Made by a program: the position numbers and the translations under genes. 64,000 bases of DNA from Acinetobacter sp. WCHAc010034 (GTDB lineage Bacteria; Pseudomonadota; Gammaproteobacteria; Pseudomonadales; Moraxellaceae): assembly GCF_001696615.3 (NCBI RefSeq), contig NZ_CP032279.1, positions 62,001-126,000 on the forward strand, written 5' to 3'. The notes under the pieces are model-generated. The model was not told the origin of the DNA, made no database searches, and saw nothing but the letters and a program-made list of their open reading frames with translations. The stretch's first letter is position 1. Each line of letters begins with the position of its first letter. Of the stretch, positions 17,133-25,382 are shown piece by piece.

Positions 17133-17885
17133 ATGCCTCGACAGCCCCGCATCAGGATGTTTGCAGGTCCGAATGGTTCAGGAAAAAGCACCGTTAAGGA
17201 ATATTTATTGCCCCATCACATTGGGGCATATTTAAATGCGGACGAACTGGAACAGCAGCTGAATCAGACACAGCGCCTTGATTTGCAGGCTTATCATCCT
17301 GCATTGAAAGCGCAGGATTTAATTGAGTTTTTGCAGCAGAAAAAGCGCCCCAAAGCCGGCGGCTATGTTCCTTTGCTTACCCAAGCGCCCACCTTGCTGG
17401 ATGAATGGAAAGTTCAGTTCGATGCCGGTGAAATTGACTCTTACCTCTGCGCCAGAATTATTGACTATATCCGCCTGGCATTTCTGGATTTAAAAGTCAG
17501 CTTTACCTTTGAAACGGTGATGTCGCATATCTCTAAAGTTGAGTTTCTGCAAGAAGCCCAGCGCAAAGGCTACCGCACCTATTTATATTTTGTTTCTACT
17601 GTTGACCCGATGATCAATGTCGCCCGCGTGCAGTACCGGGTACAGGCGGGCGGGCATGGCGTGCCTGAGCAGAAAATCAAAGAACGCTATTACCGGAGCA
17701 TGGACCTGCTGATGCCGGCCGTAGAGGCGGCTGACCGCACCTATATTTTTGATAATTCTGCAGATGGCCAGCAGGCGTCTTTTATTGCGGAAATTGACTC
17801 TGCCGAAATTCTGAAAATCAACCAAAGCTTGAAAGCGTTGCCGAAATGGTTTGCCGATAAAGTCTTAAAGGACTTTGAAGCTTAG
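17133..17885 (+). CDS. Zeta-toxin-like P-loop kinase
   Basis: A 250-aa protein of the zeta toxin/UDP-GlcNAc kinase superfamily. Walker A is MFAGPNGSGKST at residues about 8-19; YLNADELEQQL holds the NADE acidic motif; SFTFETVMSH is the substrate-loop block; and GGHGVPEQKIKERYYRSM contains the Arg residues that close over ATP. Family members phosphorylate UDP-N-acetylglucosamine and poison cell-wall synthesis, but long chromosomal relatives may have other substrates. The insertion at about residues 70-95 is longer than in classical zeta. It forms a two-gene unit with the 86-aa protein. Confidence 0.75.
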   Translation: MPRQPRIRMFAGPNGSGKSTVKEYLLPHHIGAYLNADELEQQLNQTQRLDLQAYHPALKAQDLIEFLQQKKRPKAGGYVPLLTQAPTLLDEWKVQFDAGEIDSYLCARIIDYIRLAFLDLKVSFTFETVMSHISKVEFLQEAQRKGYRTYLYFVSTVDPMINVARVQYRVQAGGHGVPEQKIKERYYRSMDLLMPAVEAADRTYIFDNSADGQQASFIAEIDSAEILKINQSLKALPKWFADKVLKDFEA

Positions 17886-17948
17886 AATGAACATCCAGCC
17901 AGCGCCGTATATGAACTGAATAATCATCAAAAACGGGTCAAGAAAATT

Positions 17949-18113
17949 ATGACAAAAAATGAAGAACCGGAAATTGGCGCAGCTGAAGCCGGAGAACAGG
18001 AAGAGGCGAAAGAACAGCAATCCAGCTCAGCTGATGTTTTGGAATTGGGCGCAAATGCACTGCAATGGATTGGTGAGGCTTTAAGCAATATTGATATTGA
18101 TCTTAATTTTTAA
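17949..18113 (+). CDS. Small acidic protein, unrecognised (54 aa)
   Basis: An ATG at 17949 opens a 54-codon frame: a Glu/Ala/Gln-rich disordered N-terminus (MTKNEEPEIGAAEAGEQEEA) followed by a short amphipathic helix (VLELGANALQWIGEALSNI) and an acidic end. It lies 63 bp after the zeta-like gene, with AAGAAAA before the start. Codon use is normal for this genome. It may be a third member of the toxin unit or an independent small protein. Confidence 0.45.
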   Translation: MTKNEEPEIGAAEAGEQEEAKEQQSSSADVLELGANALQWIGEALSNIDIDLNF

Positions 18114-18382
18114 GCATAACTTTACAAAAAACACCAAAGTCAAAAAATCCTCGGGGATATATTCCGCATAATTTTAGAATTGGTTAATTAAGATAAACAA
18201 TAAAGTGCAGAAAACTGAAGAGCGGATGACTATCCACCGGTTTTTTGAACAGTCTATCGCGCCTATTTGACAGCATTTTCCGTTTAGAAAAATGCTGAAT
18301 ACAGTTTTGCAAAAAATAGCACTTGAATAATAGGCAGAATAACATATTATAAAAACATATAATGTTTAAGAGGTGAACTAAG
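18114..18382. promoter_or_regulatory. Promoter region of the sulfur cluster with AT-rich palindrome
   Basis: Just before the first transporter gene, 18342-18366 reads ACATATTATAAAAACATATAATGT, with inverted half sites CATATTAT/ATATAATG. AT-rich palindromes like this are bound by BigR/SqrR-type ArsR repressors that control the same gene set (YeeE, YeeE, MBL dioxygenase) in other bacteria. No such repressor gene is in the window, so this is a suggestion. Confidence 0.4.
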
Positions 18383-18802
18383 GTGCATGATTTTATATCT
18401 GCCTTTCTCGGCGGCGCACTGTTGGGCTTATCCGCCGTGGGCTATCTTTATGTGCACGGAAAAATTGCCGGAATCAGCGGCTTAGTCGGACAGCTTTTCA
18501 GTGTCAATCAGCTGCTGCAGCGTCCCGCCTTTTGGTTTCTGTTGGGACTGTTCACTGTGCCGTTTATCTATGGCATTTTTGTACAGCCCGAAATTACCGT
18601 CAAGGCCAGCCCGTGGATGCTGATAATCGCCGGCCTGCTGGTAGGCTTTGGCACAAGGCTAGGTTCAGGCTGCACCAGCGGGCACGGCATCTGCGGCATC
18701 AGCCGGCTATCTAAGCGTTCAATTGCCGCAACGGCGCTGTTTATGGCTGCCGGCATGATCACGGTATTTGTAATGCGCCATCTATTGGGAGCAGCAGCAT
18801 GA
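18383..18802 (+). CDS. YeeE/YedE-family sulfur transporter, first half
   Basis: A 139-aa membrane protein with four hydrophobic segments. It starts at a GTG because AGGTGA lies 7 bp upstream and no in-frame ATG is nearby. The motif TRLGSGCTSGHGICGISRLS carries the conserved cysteines of the YeeE/YedE (TsuA) thiosulfate-transport family. Two short YeeE proteins together make one transporter; the second gene overlaps this stop by 4 bp. With the MBL gene they form a sulfide/persulfide detoxification unit like that controlled by BigR. The function is inferred from family and operon. Confidence 0.8.
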   Translation: MHDFISAFLGGALLGLSAVGYLYVHGKIAGISGLVGQLFSVNQLLQRPAFWFLLGLFTVPFIYGIFVQPEITVKASPWMLIIAGLLVGFGTRLGSGCTSGHGICGISRLSKRSIAATALFMAAGMITVFVMRHLLGAAA

Positions 18803-19218
18803 AGAATTTACTCGCATTTGCCTTTGGCGGATTATTTTCTGTAGGCCTCATGCTTTCCGGCATGTCTAACCCGGAAAAAGTGCTGAACTTTCTGGATATT
18901 GCAGGGCAGTGGGACCCGAGCCTGGCTTTTGTTATGGCTGGCGCAATCTGCGTGGCATTTATTCCGTTTCAGCGCGCCGTGCGCCGCCCGGTTAAAACCG
19001 TGTATGGAGAGCCTATTGAATTGCCTAAAAACAGCCGTTTAGATGCTAAACTGGCGGCAGGGAGCTGCCTGTTCGGCATAGGCTGGGGCATTGCAGGCAT
19101 CTGTCCGGCGCCGGGCTTTACCTTAATTGGCTTGGGCCATTATCAGGCGGTTTATTTTCTGGCGGCGATGTTCGCTGGCGTATGGCTGCACCGCTTATGG
19201 GCTGGAGGGAATTCATGA
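18799..19218 (+). CDS. YeeE/YedE-family sulfur transporter, second half (DUF6691)
   Basis: A 139-aa membrane protein with about four hydrophobic segments, overlapping the previous gene (ATGA) and the next one (ATGA). It contains the diagnostic LSGMSNPEKVLNFLDIAGQW near the N-terminus and GWGIAGICPAPGFTLIG, where the Cys-Pro motif belongs to the sulfur-relay cysteines of this family. It is expected to work as a heteromeric partner of the upstream protein for uptake or export of a reduced sulfur compound. Confidence 0.82.
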   Translation: MKNLLAFAFGGLFSVGLMLSGMSNPEKVLNFLDIAGQWDPSLAFVMAGAICVAFIPFQRAVRRPVKTVYGEPIELPKNSRLDAKLAAGSCLFGIGWGIAGICPAPGFTLIGLGHYQAVYFLAAMFAGVWLHRLWAGGNS

Positions 19219-20090
19219 GCAACCAACCTTGGGTACAGGATTTTTTTGATGAAAATACCAATACCTACAGCTATGTGGTGGCTGATCCGCAAACCCGGAA
19301 ATGCGCCGTAATAGACAGCGTGCTGGATTATGACGCCGCCTCCGCCACCACGCAAACTGCGCATGCAGACCAGATTCTAGCCTTTATTCAGCAAAATAGC
19401 CTAAGCATAGAATGGATTTTAGAAACTCATGTGCATGCAGACCATCTGACAGCTTCCCAGTACATTAAAGAGCAGGCCGGCGGAAAAACCGCAATCAGCA
19501 GTAAAATTGCAGTTGTACAGAAAACTTTCAGCGACATTTACAACTTGGATGTAAAGCGCTTCAATTCACAGCCAGTCTTTGATCATTTGTTTGAAGATCA
19601 TGAGGCTTTCCAAATAGGGGAGATGCAGGCTTACAATATCCCTACGCCTGGGCATACCCCCGCATGCCTCAGCTATGTGATTGGCGACGCCGTATTTGTT
19701 GGAGATACGCTGTTCATGCCGGATTACGGGACGGCGCGCTGCGACTTCCCGAAGGGCAGCGCCTCCGCGCTATTTGACTCTGTGCAGTTGCTGTACCGCT
19801 TGCCGGAGCAGACCCGGGTGTATTTATGCCATGACTATTTGCCCGAAGGCCGGCAGCAGTACCAGTGCCAAACCACGATTCAGGCGCAGAAGCAGGGCAA
19901 TATTCATATTCATGCAGGCGCGGACAAAGGCGAATTTGTCGCCATGCGCAGCCGCCGTGACGCATCTTTAGCTATGCCGAAGCTGATTCTGCCGGCCATT
20001 CAGATCAATATGGATGCGGGCCGGATGCCGGAACCGGAACAAAACGGCATCCGCTATTTAAAGCTGCCGCTGAATTATTTCCTCAAATAA
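19215..20090 (+). CDS. Metallo-beta-lactamase-fold persulfide dioxygenase-like protein (Blh/ETHE1-like)
   Basis: A 291-aa protein from the ATG at 19215, which overlaps the transporter stop. The MBL signature is ETHVHADHLTA (HxHxDH), followed by the metal ligands in TPGHTPACLSYV and FVGDTLFMPDYGTARCDFPK. The N-terminal FDENTNTYSYVVADPQTRKC is typical of the Blh/ETHE1 branch, which oxidises glutathione persulfide to sulfite in sulfide detoxification. The GDTLF...D-x-G-x-x-R-x-D pattern also supports the dioxygenase group. A fused rhodanese is absent. Confidence 0.82.
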   Translation: MSNQPWVQDFFDENTNTYSYVVADPQTRKCAVIDSVLDYDAASATTQTAHADQILAFIQQNSLSIEWILETHVHADHLTASQYIKEQAGGKTAISSKIAVVQKTFSDIYNLDVKRFNSQPVFDHLFEDHEAFQIGEMQAYNIPTPGHTPACLSYVIGDAVFVGDTLFMPDYGTARCDFPKGSASALFDSVQLLYRLPEQTRVYLCHDYLPEGRQQYQCQTTIQAQKQGNIHIHAGADKGEFVAMRSRRDASLAMPKLILPAIQINMDAGRMPEPEQNGIRYLKLPLNYFLK

Positions 20091-20246
20091 AGCCCAAAAT
20101 CCGGAACATCAAAGCCTTCCGGGTTTCCCATATGTCAAAATAGCCTAAGCAAAAAATGATTTTTTATCAAAAGGCAATTGATTAAATACCTTCATCACCT
20201 CATCATTCCATTATCTTAAAAGCAATCAGAAAAATTTAGCTAAGCC

Positions 20247-21011
20247 ATGATCCTCAATTACGAAATACAGCAAAACAGCAATTCAGCGCATGCGCCCATC
20301 GTTTTTATTCACGGCCTGTTTGGCAGCCTAAGTAATTTGGGCATGCTGGCGCGCGCATTCATGGATACGCATACGGTTGTGCAGCTGGATGTGCGCAATC
20401 ACGGAAAATCAGCGCATGCGCCAGAAATGAATTATGACCTGATGGCGCAGGATGTCATTGAAACAATGGATCATCTTGGACTGCAGCAGGCCAGTTTGGT
20501 TGGGCATTCTATGGGCGGAAAAATTGCCATGCGCACAGCCAGCCTTGTGCCTGAACGCATTGCTCATTTAGCCGTGCTGGATATTGCACCTTATGCTTAT
20601 CAGCAAAATCATCACGATCAGATTTTTAAGGCGCTGTTTGCTGCAGCACAGGCCAATGTGCAGTCACGCCAGCAGGCGGTTGATATCATGAAGCAGTATT
20701 TCTCTGAAGAAATGGTGATTCAGTTTCTGCTGAAGTCTTTTTCCAAAGGGCAATGGCTGTTCAATGTTCCGGCGCTTTATGAGCACTATTCAGAAATTCT
20801 GGGCTGGACTGCGCAGCCGGCGTGGGAGAAACCCGCTCTATTCCTGCGGGGCACGGCGTCGCCTTATGTCAGCAAGCCTGAACATTATGAAGCCATTCAG
20901 CAGCAATTTCCGCAGGCTGAAATTTGCGAAATTGAAGGCGCAGGGCACTGGCTGCATGCGGAACAGCCGGCGGCCGTACTGCAGCAGCTGCAGCTTTATT
21001 TAAAATCTTGA
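20247..21011 (+). CDS. Alpha/beta hydrolase, YbfF-like esterase
   Basis: A 254-aa hydrolase. The oxyanion region is VFIHGLFGSLSNLGMLAR, the nucleophile elbow is VGHSMGGKIAM (Ser about 95), and the catalytic His is in EGAGHWLHAEQP. VVQLDVRNHGKSAHA matches the DVRNHG signature of the YbfF family, which hydrolyses short-chain and acyl-CoA-type esters. Length and order are standard. The preceding 156 bp hold its promoter; a decayed gene lies downstream on the other strand. Confidence 0.88.
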   Translation: MILNYEIQQNSNSAHAPIVFIHGLFGSLSNLGMLARAFMDTHTVVQLDVRNHGKSAHAPEMNYDLMAQDVIETMDHLGLQQASLVGHSMGGKIAMRTASLVPERIAHLAVLDIAPYAYQQNHHDQIFKALFAAAQANVQSRQQAVDIMKQYFSEEMVIQFLLKSFSKGQWLFNVPALYEHYSEILGWTAQPAWEKPALFLRGTASPYVSKPEHYEAIQQQFPQAEICEIEGAGHWLHAEQPAAVLQQLQLYLKS

Positions 21012-21068
21012 AGAAATCAGCACATAGCCAGCACGGCGCTTTTTTAAGATTGCGCCTTGTTAAGCGGT

Positions 21069-21292
21069 TTATTCTGCTGCGGAAAAATTTCCGGCCTGCA
21101 GCTGGCCTTCAGAGGTCAGCTGCGCCGCCATTTCAGGGGTTTTCTTCAAGCCGGGCATGCGGTATTCAGTATGGCCCACGGATCGCGCTCCGAAATCACC
21201 ACTTCGCCATTGCGTTTAAAGACTATGTCGGCTGCCAACAGCTCCTGCTATGCGGAATACTGCCGAAGGTGTTGATCAGCCGCTTCCTCCAT
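21069..21292 (-). pseudogene. Decayed gene, unrecognised
   Basis: The minus strand reads MEEAADQHLRQYSA, a TAG stop, then QELLAADIVFKRNGEVVISE and RDPWAILNTA; after a one-base frame change it continues MPGLKKTPEMAAQLTSEGQL and QAGNFSAAE, then a stop. The pieces are clearly protein-like and consecutive, so this is the 3' remnant of a longer gene. The plus-strand frames here are shadows. Confidence 0.45.
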
Positions 21293-21556
21293 ATGACATA
21301 AAATCGCCATAGAAAACCGGAAAAAGTAAAGCAAAATTCCTGCAGAGCGCCTGAGCGCAGAAGGCTTTGGCTCAAATCAGCCCGTTGCAGACAATGCAAC
21401 AGCTGAAGGACGCAGGAAAAACCGGCGCATAGAATTTGAAGTGCTGTAGCCGGATTTATATTTTAGCGCTGAAGCAGGAGAATCCGCTTTTCAGGCCACT
21501 TCTCCTTTCTTTTGAATAATGGAAATTTCACATTCACCATAAAACAGCAATTAAGG

Positions 21557-22984
21557 CTATTTATCCGAACCTTGTATACGGCGCCACGGCTGCGCTTTTT
21601 CAATTGCATAAGCCAGTTCAATGAGTGTCTTTTCATCGCCGATATTGGCGGAAATCTGCATGCTGATGGGCAGTCCATCAATTTTTGTTTCACCCATTGG
21701 AATCGATATTGCCGGCGCGCCGGCGACATTTTGAATCGGCGTAAACGTGACATAGCGCTGAATGCGTTCAAAAAGCTCATCAAAAGGCAGCTGCGGCGAC
21801 AAATAGCCGATTTTTGGTGTGGTATGCGCAAGTACTGGCGAAAGCAGCACATCAAAATGATCGAACATGCGCATATAGTCCTGCTGAATTTTTTTCAGTC
21901 GGAATAGGAAAGCAGGGGTTTTATAAAAGTTTTTCTTATAAAGGCCCGATAAGCCTAGAGTTAAATTATCCAGTTCCTGCGCGTTAAAGCTTGGCCCAAA
22001 GGCCTGTTTGCCCAGATTCTGCAGCATAAAGGCCAGAAATCCCCAATACTGGCTGAAATCATTCACAAAACTGGCTGCAATCGGCAGCCTGAACTCGCTG
22101 ACATGATGGCCTAGATTTTCTAAAAGCTGCGCTGTCTGGTACAGCGTTGCGGTTGTTTCTTCATCCACCTGGCCGGTAATCGATTGCGGGACTAAGCCAA
22201 TGCGCAGCTTGCGCCCGGACGGATGTTCAATAAGGCCGATTGCAGGCAATTTCGGATTCTGAAAGCTTCTTTCCATGCCGGCAAAGAAATGAGCTGTATC
22301 CCGGACGCTGCGTGTGACAACGCCTTCAGAAATAATATTGATGGGCAATGATTTTGACGCATCGCTGCTGAATGTGCGGCCGCGTGTCGGTTTGAGGCCA
22401 ATCAAGCCGCAGCAGGCCGCCGGTATCCGTATTGAACCGCCGCCGTCATTTGCATGCGCAATCGGTATCACGCCAGCGGCGACCAGCGCTGCTGAACCTC
22501 CGGACGACGCGCCGCAGGAGTATTCTGTATGCCATGGATTCAGTGTAGCGGAGCCGTCCTTAAATTCTGTGCTGGCGTTTAAGCCGAATTCAGGCAGTGT
22601 GCTTTTGCCTAAAACCACAAAACCTTGATCCAGCAACTGCCGGCTTAATTTCGGATTATTTGCCGCATTGCCGGGGCGGACGGCTTTTGAGCCATGATGT
22701 GAAGGCATGCCGGCATAATCAGTATTGTCTTTAAAGAAAAATGGAACCCCGGAAAACTGGCGGTTGATGCTGAATTTAGGATCATTCAGCGCTTGCTCAA
22801 AATAGTCGGTTTCTATGGCATTGATATGCGGATTGATTTTTTTAGCGCGGTCTACGGCGGCCTGAGTGACTTCCTGAACAGAAATTTCTTTGTTTTGAAT
22901 GAGCTGCGCAATTTTGACTGCATCATAATCTGCCAATGCATCATTTGTAAAAGCATGTATGCGCTTTAATTTATGTCCATTCAT
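21557..22984 (-). CDS. Amidase (amidase signature family)
   Basis: A 475-aa enzyme of the amidase signature family, which hydrolyses carboxamides with a Ser-cisSer-Lys triad. The catalytic Lys is in VPFFFKDNTDYAG, the signature block YSCGASSGGSAALVAAGV contains the cis-Ser, and the nucleophile is in ANDGGGSIRIPAACCGLIG. Length is usual for 6-aminohexanoate-cyclic-dimer-hydrolase-like or general amidases; there is no GatB-type context, so it is not GatA. The start is supported by AGGAAA 5 bp upstream. It is monocistronic. The substrate is unknown. Confidence 0.9.
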   Translation of the reverse strand: MNGHKLKRIHAFTNDALADYDAVKIAQLIQNKEISVQEVTQAAVDRAKKINPHINAIETDYFEQALNDPKFSINRQFSGVPFFFKDNTDYAGMPSHHGSKAVRPGNAANNPKLSRQLLDQGFVVLGKSTLPEFGLNASTEFKDGSATLNPWHTEYSCGASSGGSAALVAAGVIPIAHANDGGGSIRIPAACCGLIGLKPTRGRTFSSDASKSLPINIISEGVVTRSVRDTAHFFAGMERSFQNPKLPAIGLIEHPSGRKLRIGLVPQSITGQVDEETTATLYQTAQLLENLGHHVSEFRLPIAASFVNDFSQYWGFLAFMLQNLGKQAFGPSFNAQELDNLTLGLSGLYKKNFYKTPAFLFRLKKIQQDYMRMFDHFDVLLSPVLAHTTPKIGYLSPQLPFDELFERIQRYVTFTPIQNVAGAPAISIPMGETKIDGLPISMQISANIGDEKTLIELAYAIEKAQPWRRIQGSDK

Positions 22985-23627
22985 ATAATTTCCTTTTGAT
23001 TTCTAAGATTTTTTTATTTAAGTATGGATACTGCTGGAAAATTTTGCCTATGGTTTAAGGTAAGCTTAGCTTATTTTTGACAATAATAATTGTCAATTAC
23101 TATTTCTGCATGAAGGAAATAAAACGCTTTGATAGAGCAGGGTTTTATTCTTATTTTTCAAGGTAAAACAAATAGATAAACTGCGATAATAGGCATTGGA
23201 ATTATTAATTCAAGTACTGAAAGAAAAATAAGCTCACTTCAGATCTGCGCGGCCGGATTGTGGCAGCAGATCTAAGCTTGGGCATAATTTGACTTTACGG
23301 CATTTTCTCTCAGCGCTGAAGAATCAATCAATTTGCTTTGCAGCTCGAATCTCCACCAACTAATGCAAAGCGTTTAAATCATGCACTTATAATTTTTTGG
23401 AGAATGCAGTGGATGCATCTAAAGCAAAAGTCTTAATCGCTATGGTTGCTGATTTTAAACCTGCTGACAGTTTAATGGCCATGTCATTTTGTATTAGGGA
23501 GTTTCAATAGATTTATTCAACTAACGTAATTGGAAACTGGCTGAATCTTAAAACAAATACATAGGATTTCGTATAATATATATTATGTTAAATAGAATAT
23601 CCGGGACTGTGGCCTATGCAAAGCATC
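22985..23627. other. Intergenic region left of the transposon
   Basis: 643 bp between the amidase start and the transposon. The right-most 27 bp (from CCGGG at 23601) are the left part of an intergenic repeat that the transposon split. A GTG at about 23409, with GGAG before it, opens a 33-codon frame (beginning VDASKAKVLIAMVADFKP) that looks like the truncated start of a lost gene. Nothing else is recognisable. Confidence 0.4.
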
Positions 23628-23674
23628 CGTCACGCGACACATAAGTTGTCATTTGCGACAGATGTTATGTCATT
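23628..23674 (+). repeat. Left end of the transposon: terminal repeat and two TnsB-type sites
   Basis: Two tandem 20-bp sites with a 21-bp period, GCGACACATAAGTTGTCATT (from 23634) and GCGACAGATGTTATGTCATT (from 23655), follow the terminal CGTCAC. Related sites occur in inverted orientation at the right end. Multiple TnsB-binding repeats are the rule in Tn7-like ends. Confidence 0.75.
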
Positions 23675-24268
23675 CACATGAATTTCATGGTCTGACTCTT
23701 AGACTCAACTTTTCTCTTATTTTCCATAACGTCCTACCCAAGGCTCCTAGCAATTTTTTAGCTCTAATAAAATACTACTTGGCTTCTGTTTTATTAAAAA
23801 AGCTCCTGAATATTTCATATTTATAAAAAAGATTTTAGGAAAATGTAATAAAATATTTCAATGTCTTAAAATACTTTTATCCCTTTTCCTAGGCTTTTTA
23901 AAATATATTCATGAAGCGTTAAAAGTATTGTTGGGGTTTAATAAAAATGTATTTAAATCACTCTATCTTTATTAAGTATATAAAAATCTTAGAAAATTAA
24001 TTCTGCTTAAAACCTTAGCTAAAAATTGATAATAAGTATCTAAAAAAATTAAACTTAGCTCTTAAACCCTTGAATACATTTTAAGACTAGATATCAAAGT
24101 CTTTGACTTTAAAAATGCATATTTAGATAATAAAAACAAAGCCTTGTGTGTAATTTAGACTCTATTTTTTATTTTTTATGGAAAATTTTGGTCTTAAACA
24201 AGAAATATGGAAAATTGTAGTTTTTATAAAATTACTATATTTTTATAAAAAATTTAGGAGCTTTCGAG
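23675..24268. other. AT-rich non-coding stretch inside the left end
   Basis: About 590 bp, very AT-rich, without a frame of coding character on either strand. It separates the transposase-binding sites from the first gene. Poly-T and TAAAA runs are frequent; no clear repeat was found. Confidence 0.45.
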
Positions 24269-24448
24269 ATGATTAAAAGTATCCAGCAAGTAAAAGAAGA
24301 ATTTAATAGTTCTGGTATATCAATTGCGGAATGGTCAAGGGAGAATAATTTCCCTGCTCAATTGGTCTACCAAATATTGAATCACACACGCATTCCACAA
24401 AGAGGAAAAAGCCATCTGATCGCAGTGAAGCTAGGTATAAAGCAATAG
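24269..24448 (+). CDS. BcepMu gp16-like small DNA-binding protein
   Basis: A 59-aa protein from an ATG with AGGAG 8 bp upstream. The pattern VKEEFNSSGISIAEWSREN followed by FPAQLVYQILN and GKSHLIAVKLGIK is that of the phage-associated BcepMu gp16 family, small helix-turn-helix proteins common in Mu-like phages and transposons. It is the first gene of the transposon and lies before the structured leader of tnsA, so it probably regulates transposition genes. The target is unknown. Confidence 0.65.
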   Translation: MIKSIQQVKEEFNSSGISIAEWSRENNFPAQLVYQILNHTRIPQRGKSHLIAVKLGIKQ

Positions 24449-24478
24449 AAATTTATTCTTATAGGTTTATATAAAAGA

Positions 24479-24655
24479 AAACGACTTATGTTTGCAGACA
24501 TAAGTCGTTTGATTCCAATACAGAAATATTGAAACCTCTTACTCAAAGTATCTTCTGTATTGGGCAATTCGTCAAGCCCCTACATTTTGTTTTTTACAAA
24601 GTGAATAAATAGGCTCGTTTCTGAATAGCAGCCCTGCTGTTTTTTCAAACGAGTT
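24479..24655 (+). promoter_or_regulatory. Structured leader before tnsA with three hairpins
   Basis: Hairpin 1: a perfect 13-bp stem AAACGACTTATGT/ACATAAGTCGTTT (24479-24491, 24498-24510) with a 6-nt loop. Hairpin 2: CCAATACAGAA/TTCTGTATTGG (24515-24525, 24553-24563). Hairpin 3: CTCGTTT/AAACGAG (24614-24620, 24647-24653) enclosing AGCAG/CTGCT. The tnsA start follows 16 bp later. It could be an attenuator, a small RNA or protein-binding DNA. Confidence 0.5.
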
Positions 24656-24671
24656 AAGGAAGGTACTCAAC

Positions 24672-25382
24672 ATGAAAAAATATAAAGATGATCCAAACTC
24701 AAATCTTCATGAGCAGATCGAACTCGCTTTTAAACGGGGCTCTGATATTGCAGGTGTCTTGCACGGCATCAGGAAAATTCATCAAGGTAGCGTTGGTAAG
24801 CGTACCTCGTTATTTCCTAGTAAGAAAAATGCTGGAATGATACCTATTGAAAGTAATTTGGAATTAGCATATGCAATTGAATTAGAGAGAGATCTTTCTG
24901 TTGTTTCCTATCGGACACAAGCATTAAAAATCCAATTAAGCCAATATGAATCAAATTATCCTGACTTTTTAGTTAAATACTCTGATGGCCGTGTTGAAGT
25001 CCATGAAGTAAAACCAGATAAACATAATTTGACAGAAAAAAAAGCTAAGAAACACCATCGAATTAAAAAAATAATAAATTACCATAACATACAATATAAG
25101 GTAGTCGATAAAAATGATGTTGTGTTGGGATTTAACCAAACTGCATTATTATATTTTTATCAACGCATAGGAATACAATCGTGGACAGATCAGCTGATAG
25201 ATAAAGCAATAAAAGTCATTCCTACGCATGGTAAATTACTATTCACAGAAATACAAAAAATAATTGAAAACAATAGTTTGCCTGTTGATATAGCATATTA
25301 CTTAATATTTTATAAATATATTCCTATGCCAGTTTACATCCCAGCTCTAGTAGAAGCAGTCAGATCTCGGGGGCTACTATGA
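24672..25382 (+). CDS. tnsA: TnsA-like transposon endonuclease
   Basis: A 236-aa protein of the TnsA endonuclease family, which cuts the 5' ends of a Tn7-like element so that it moves by cut-and-paste. The restriction-enzyme-like core is visible: the Glu in IESNLELAYAIELERD, the Asp in YESNYPDFLVKYSDG and the ExK of VEVHEVKPDK. The C-terminal part is a predicted winged-helix region for contact with TnsC. Its stop overlaps the tnsB start by 4 bp (ATGA), so the two are coupled. No defect is visible. It corresponds to the gene called tniC in AbaR-type elements. Confidence 0.85.
   Translation: MKKYKDDPNSNLHEQIELAFKRGSDIAGVLHGIRKIHQGSVGKRTSLFPSKKNAGMIPIESNLELAYAIELERDLSVVSYRTQALKIQLSQYESNYPDFLVKYSDGRVEVHEVKPDKHNLTEKKAKKHHRIKKIINYHNIQYKVVDKNDVVLGFNQTALLYFYQRIGIQSWTDQLIDKAIKVIPTHGKLLFTEIQKIIENNSLPVDIAYYLIFYKYIPMPVYIPALVEAVRSRGLL

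Noticed and set aside
21008..21301. 97-codon plus-strand frame after the esterase gene
   Set aside because: No ribosome site; it is antisense to a decayed gene with clear protein-like pieces.
22314..22628. 104-codon plus-strand frame inside the amidase
   Set aside because: A shadow of the amidase signature region.
23409..23510. 33-codon frame with a ribosome-like site before the transposon
   Set aside because: Too short, with no recognisable family; at best the start of a lost gene, so it is only mentioned in the intergenic entry.
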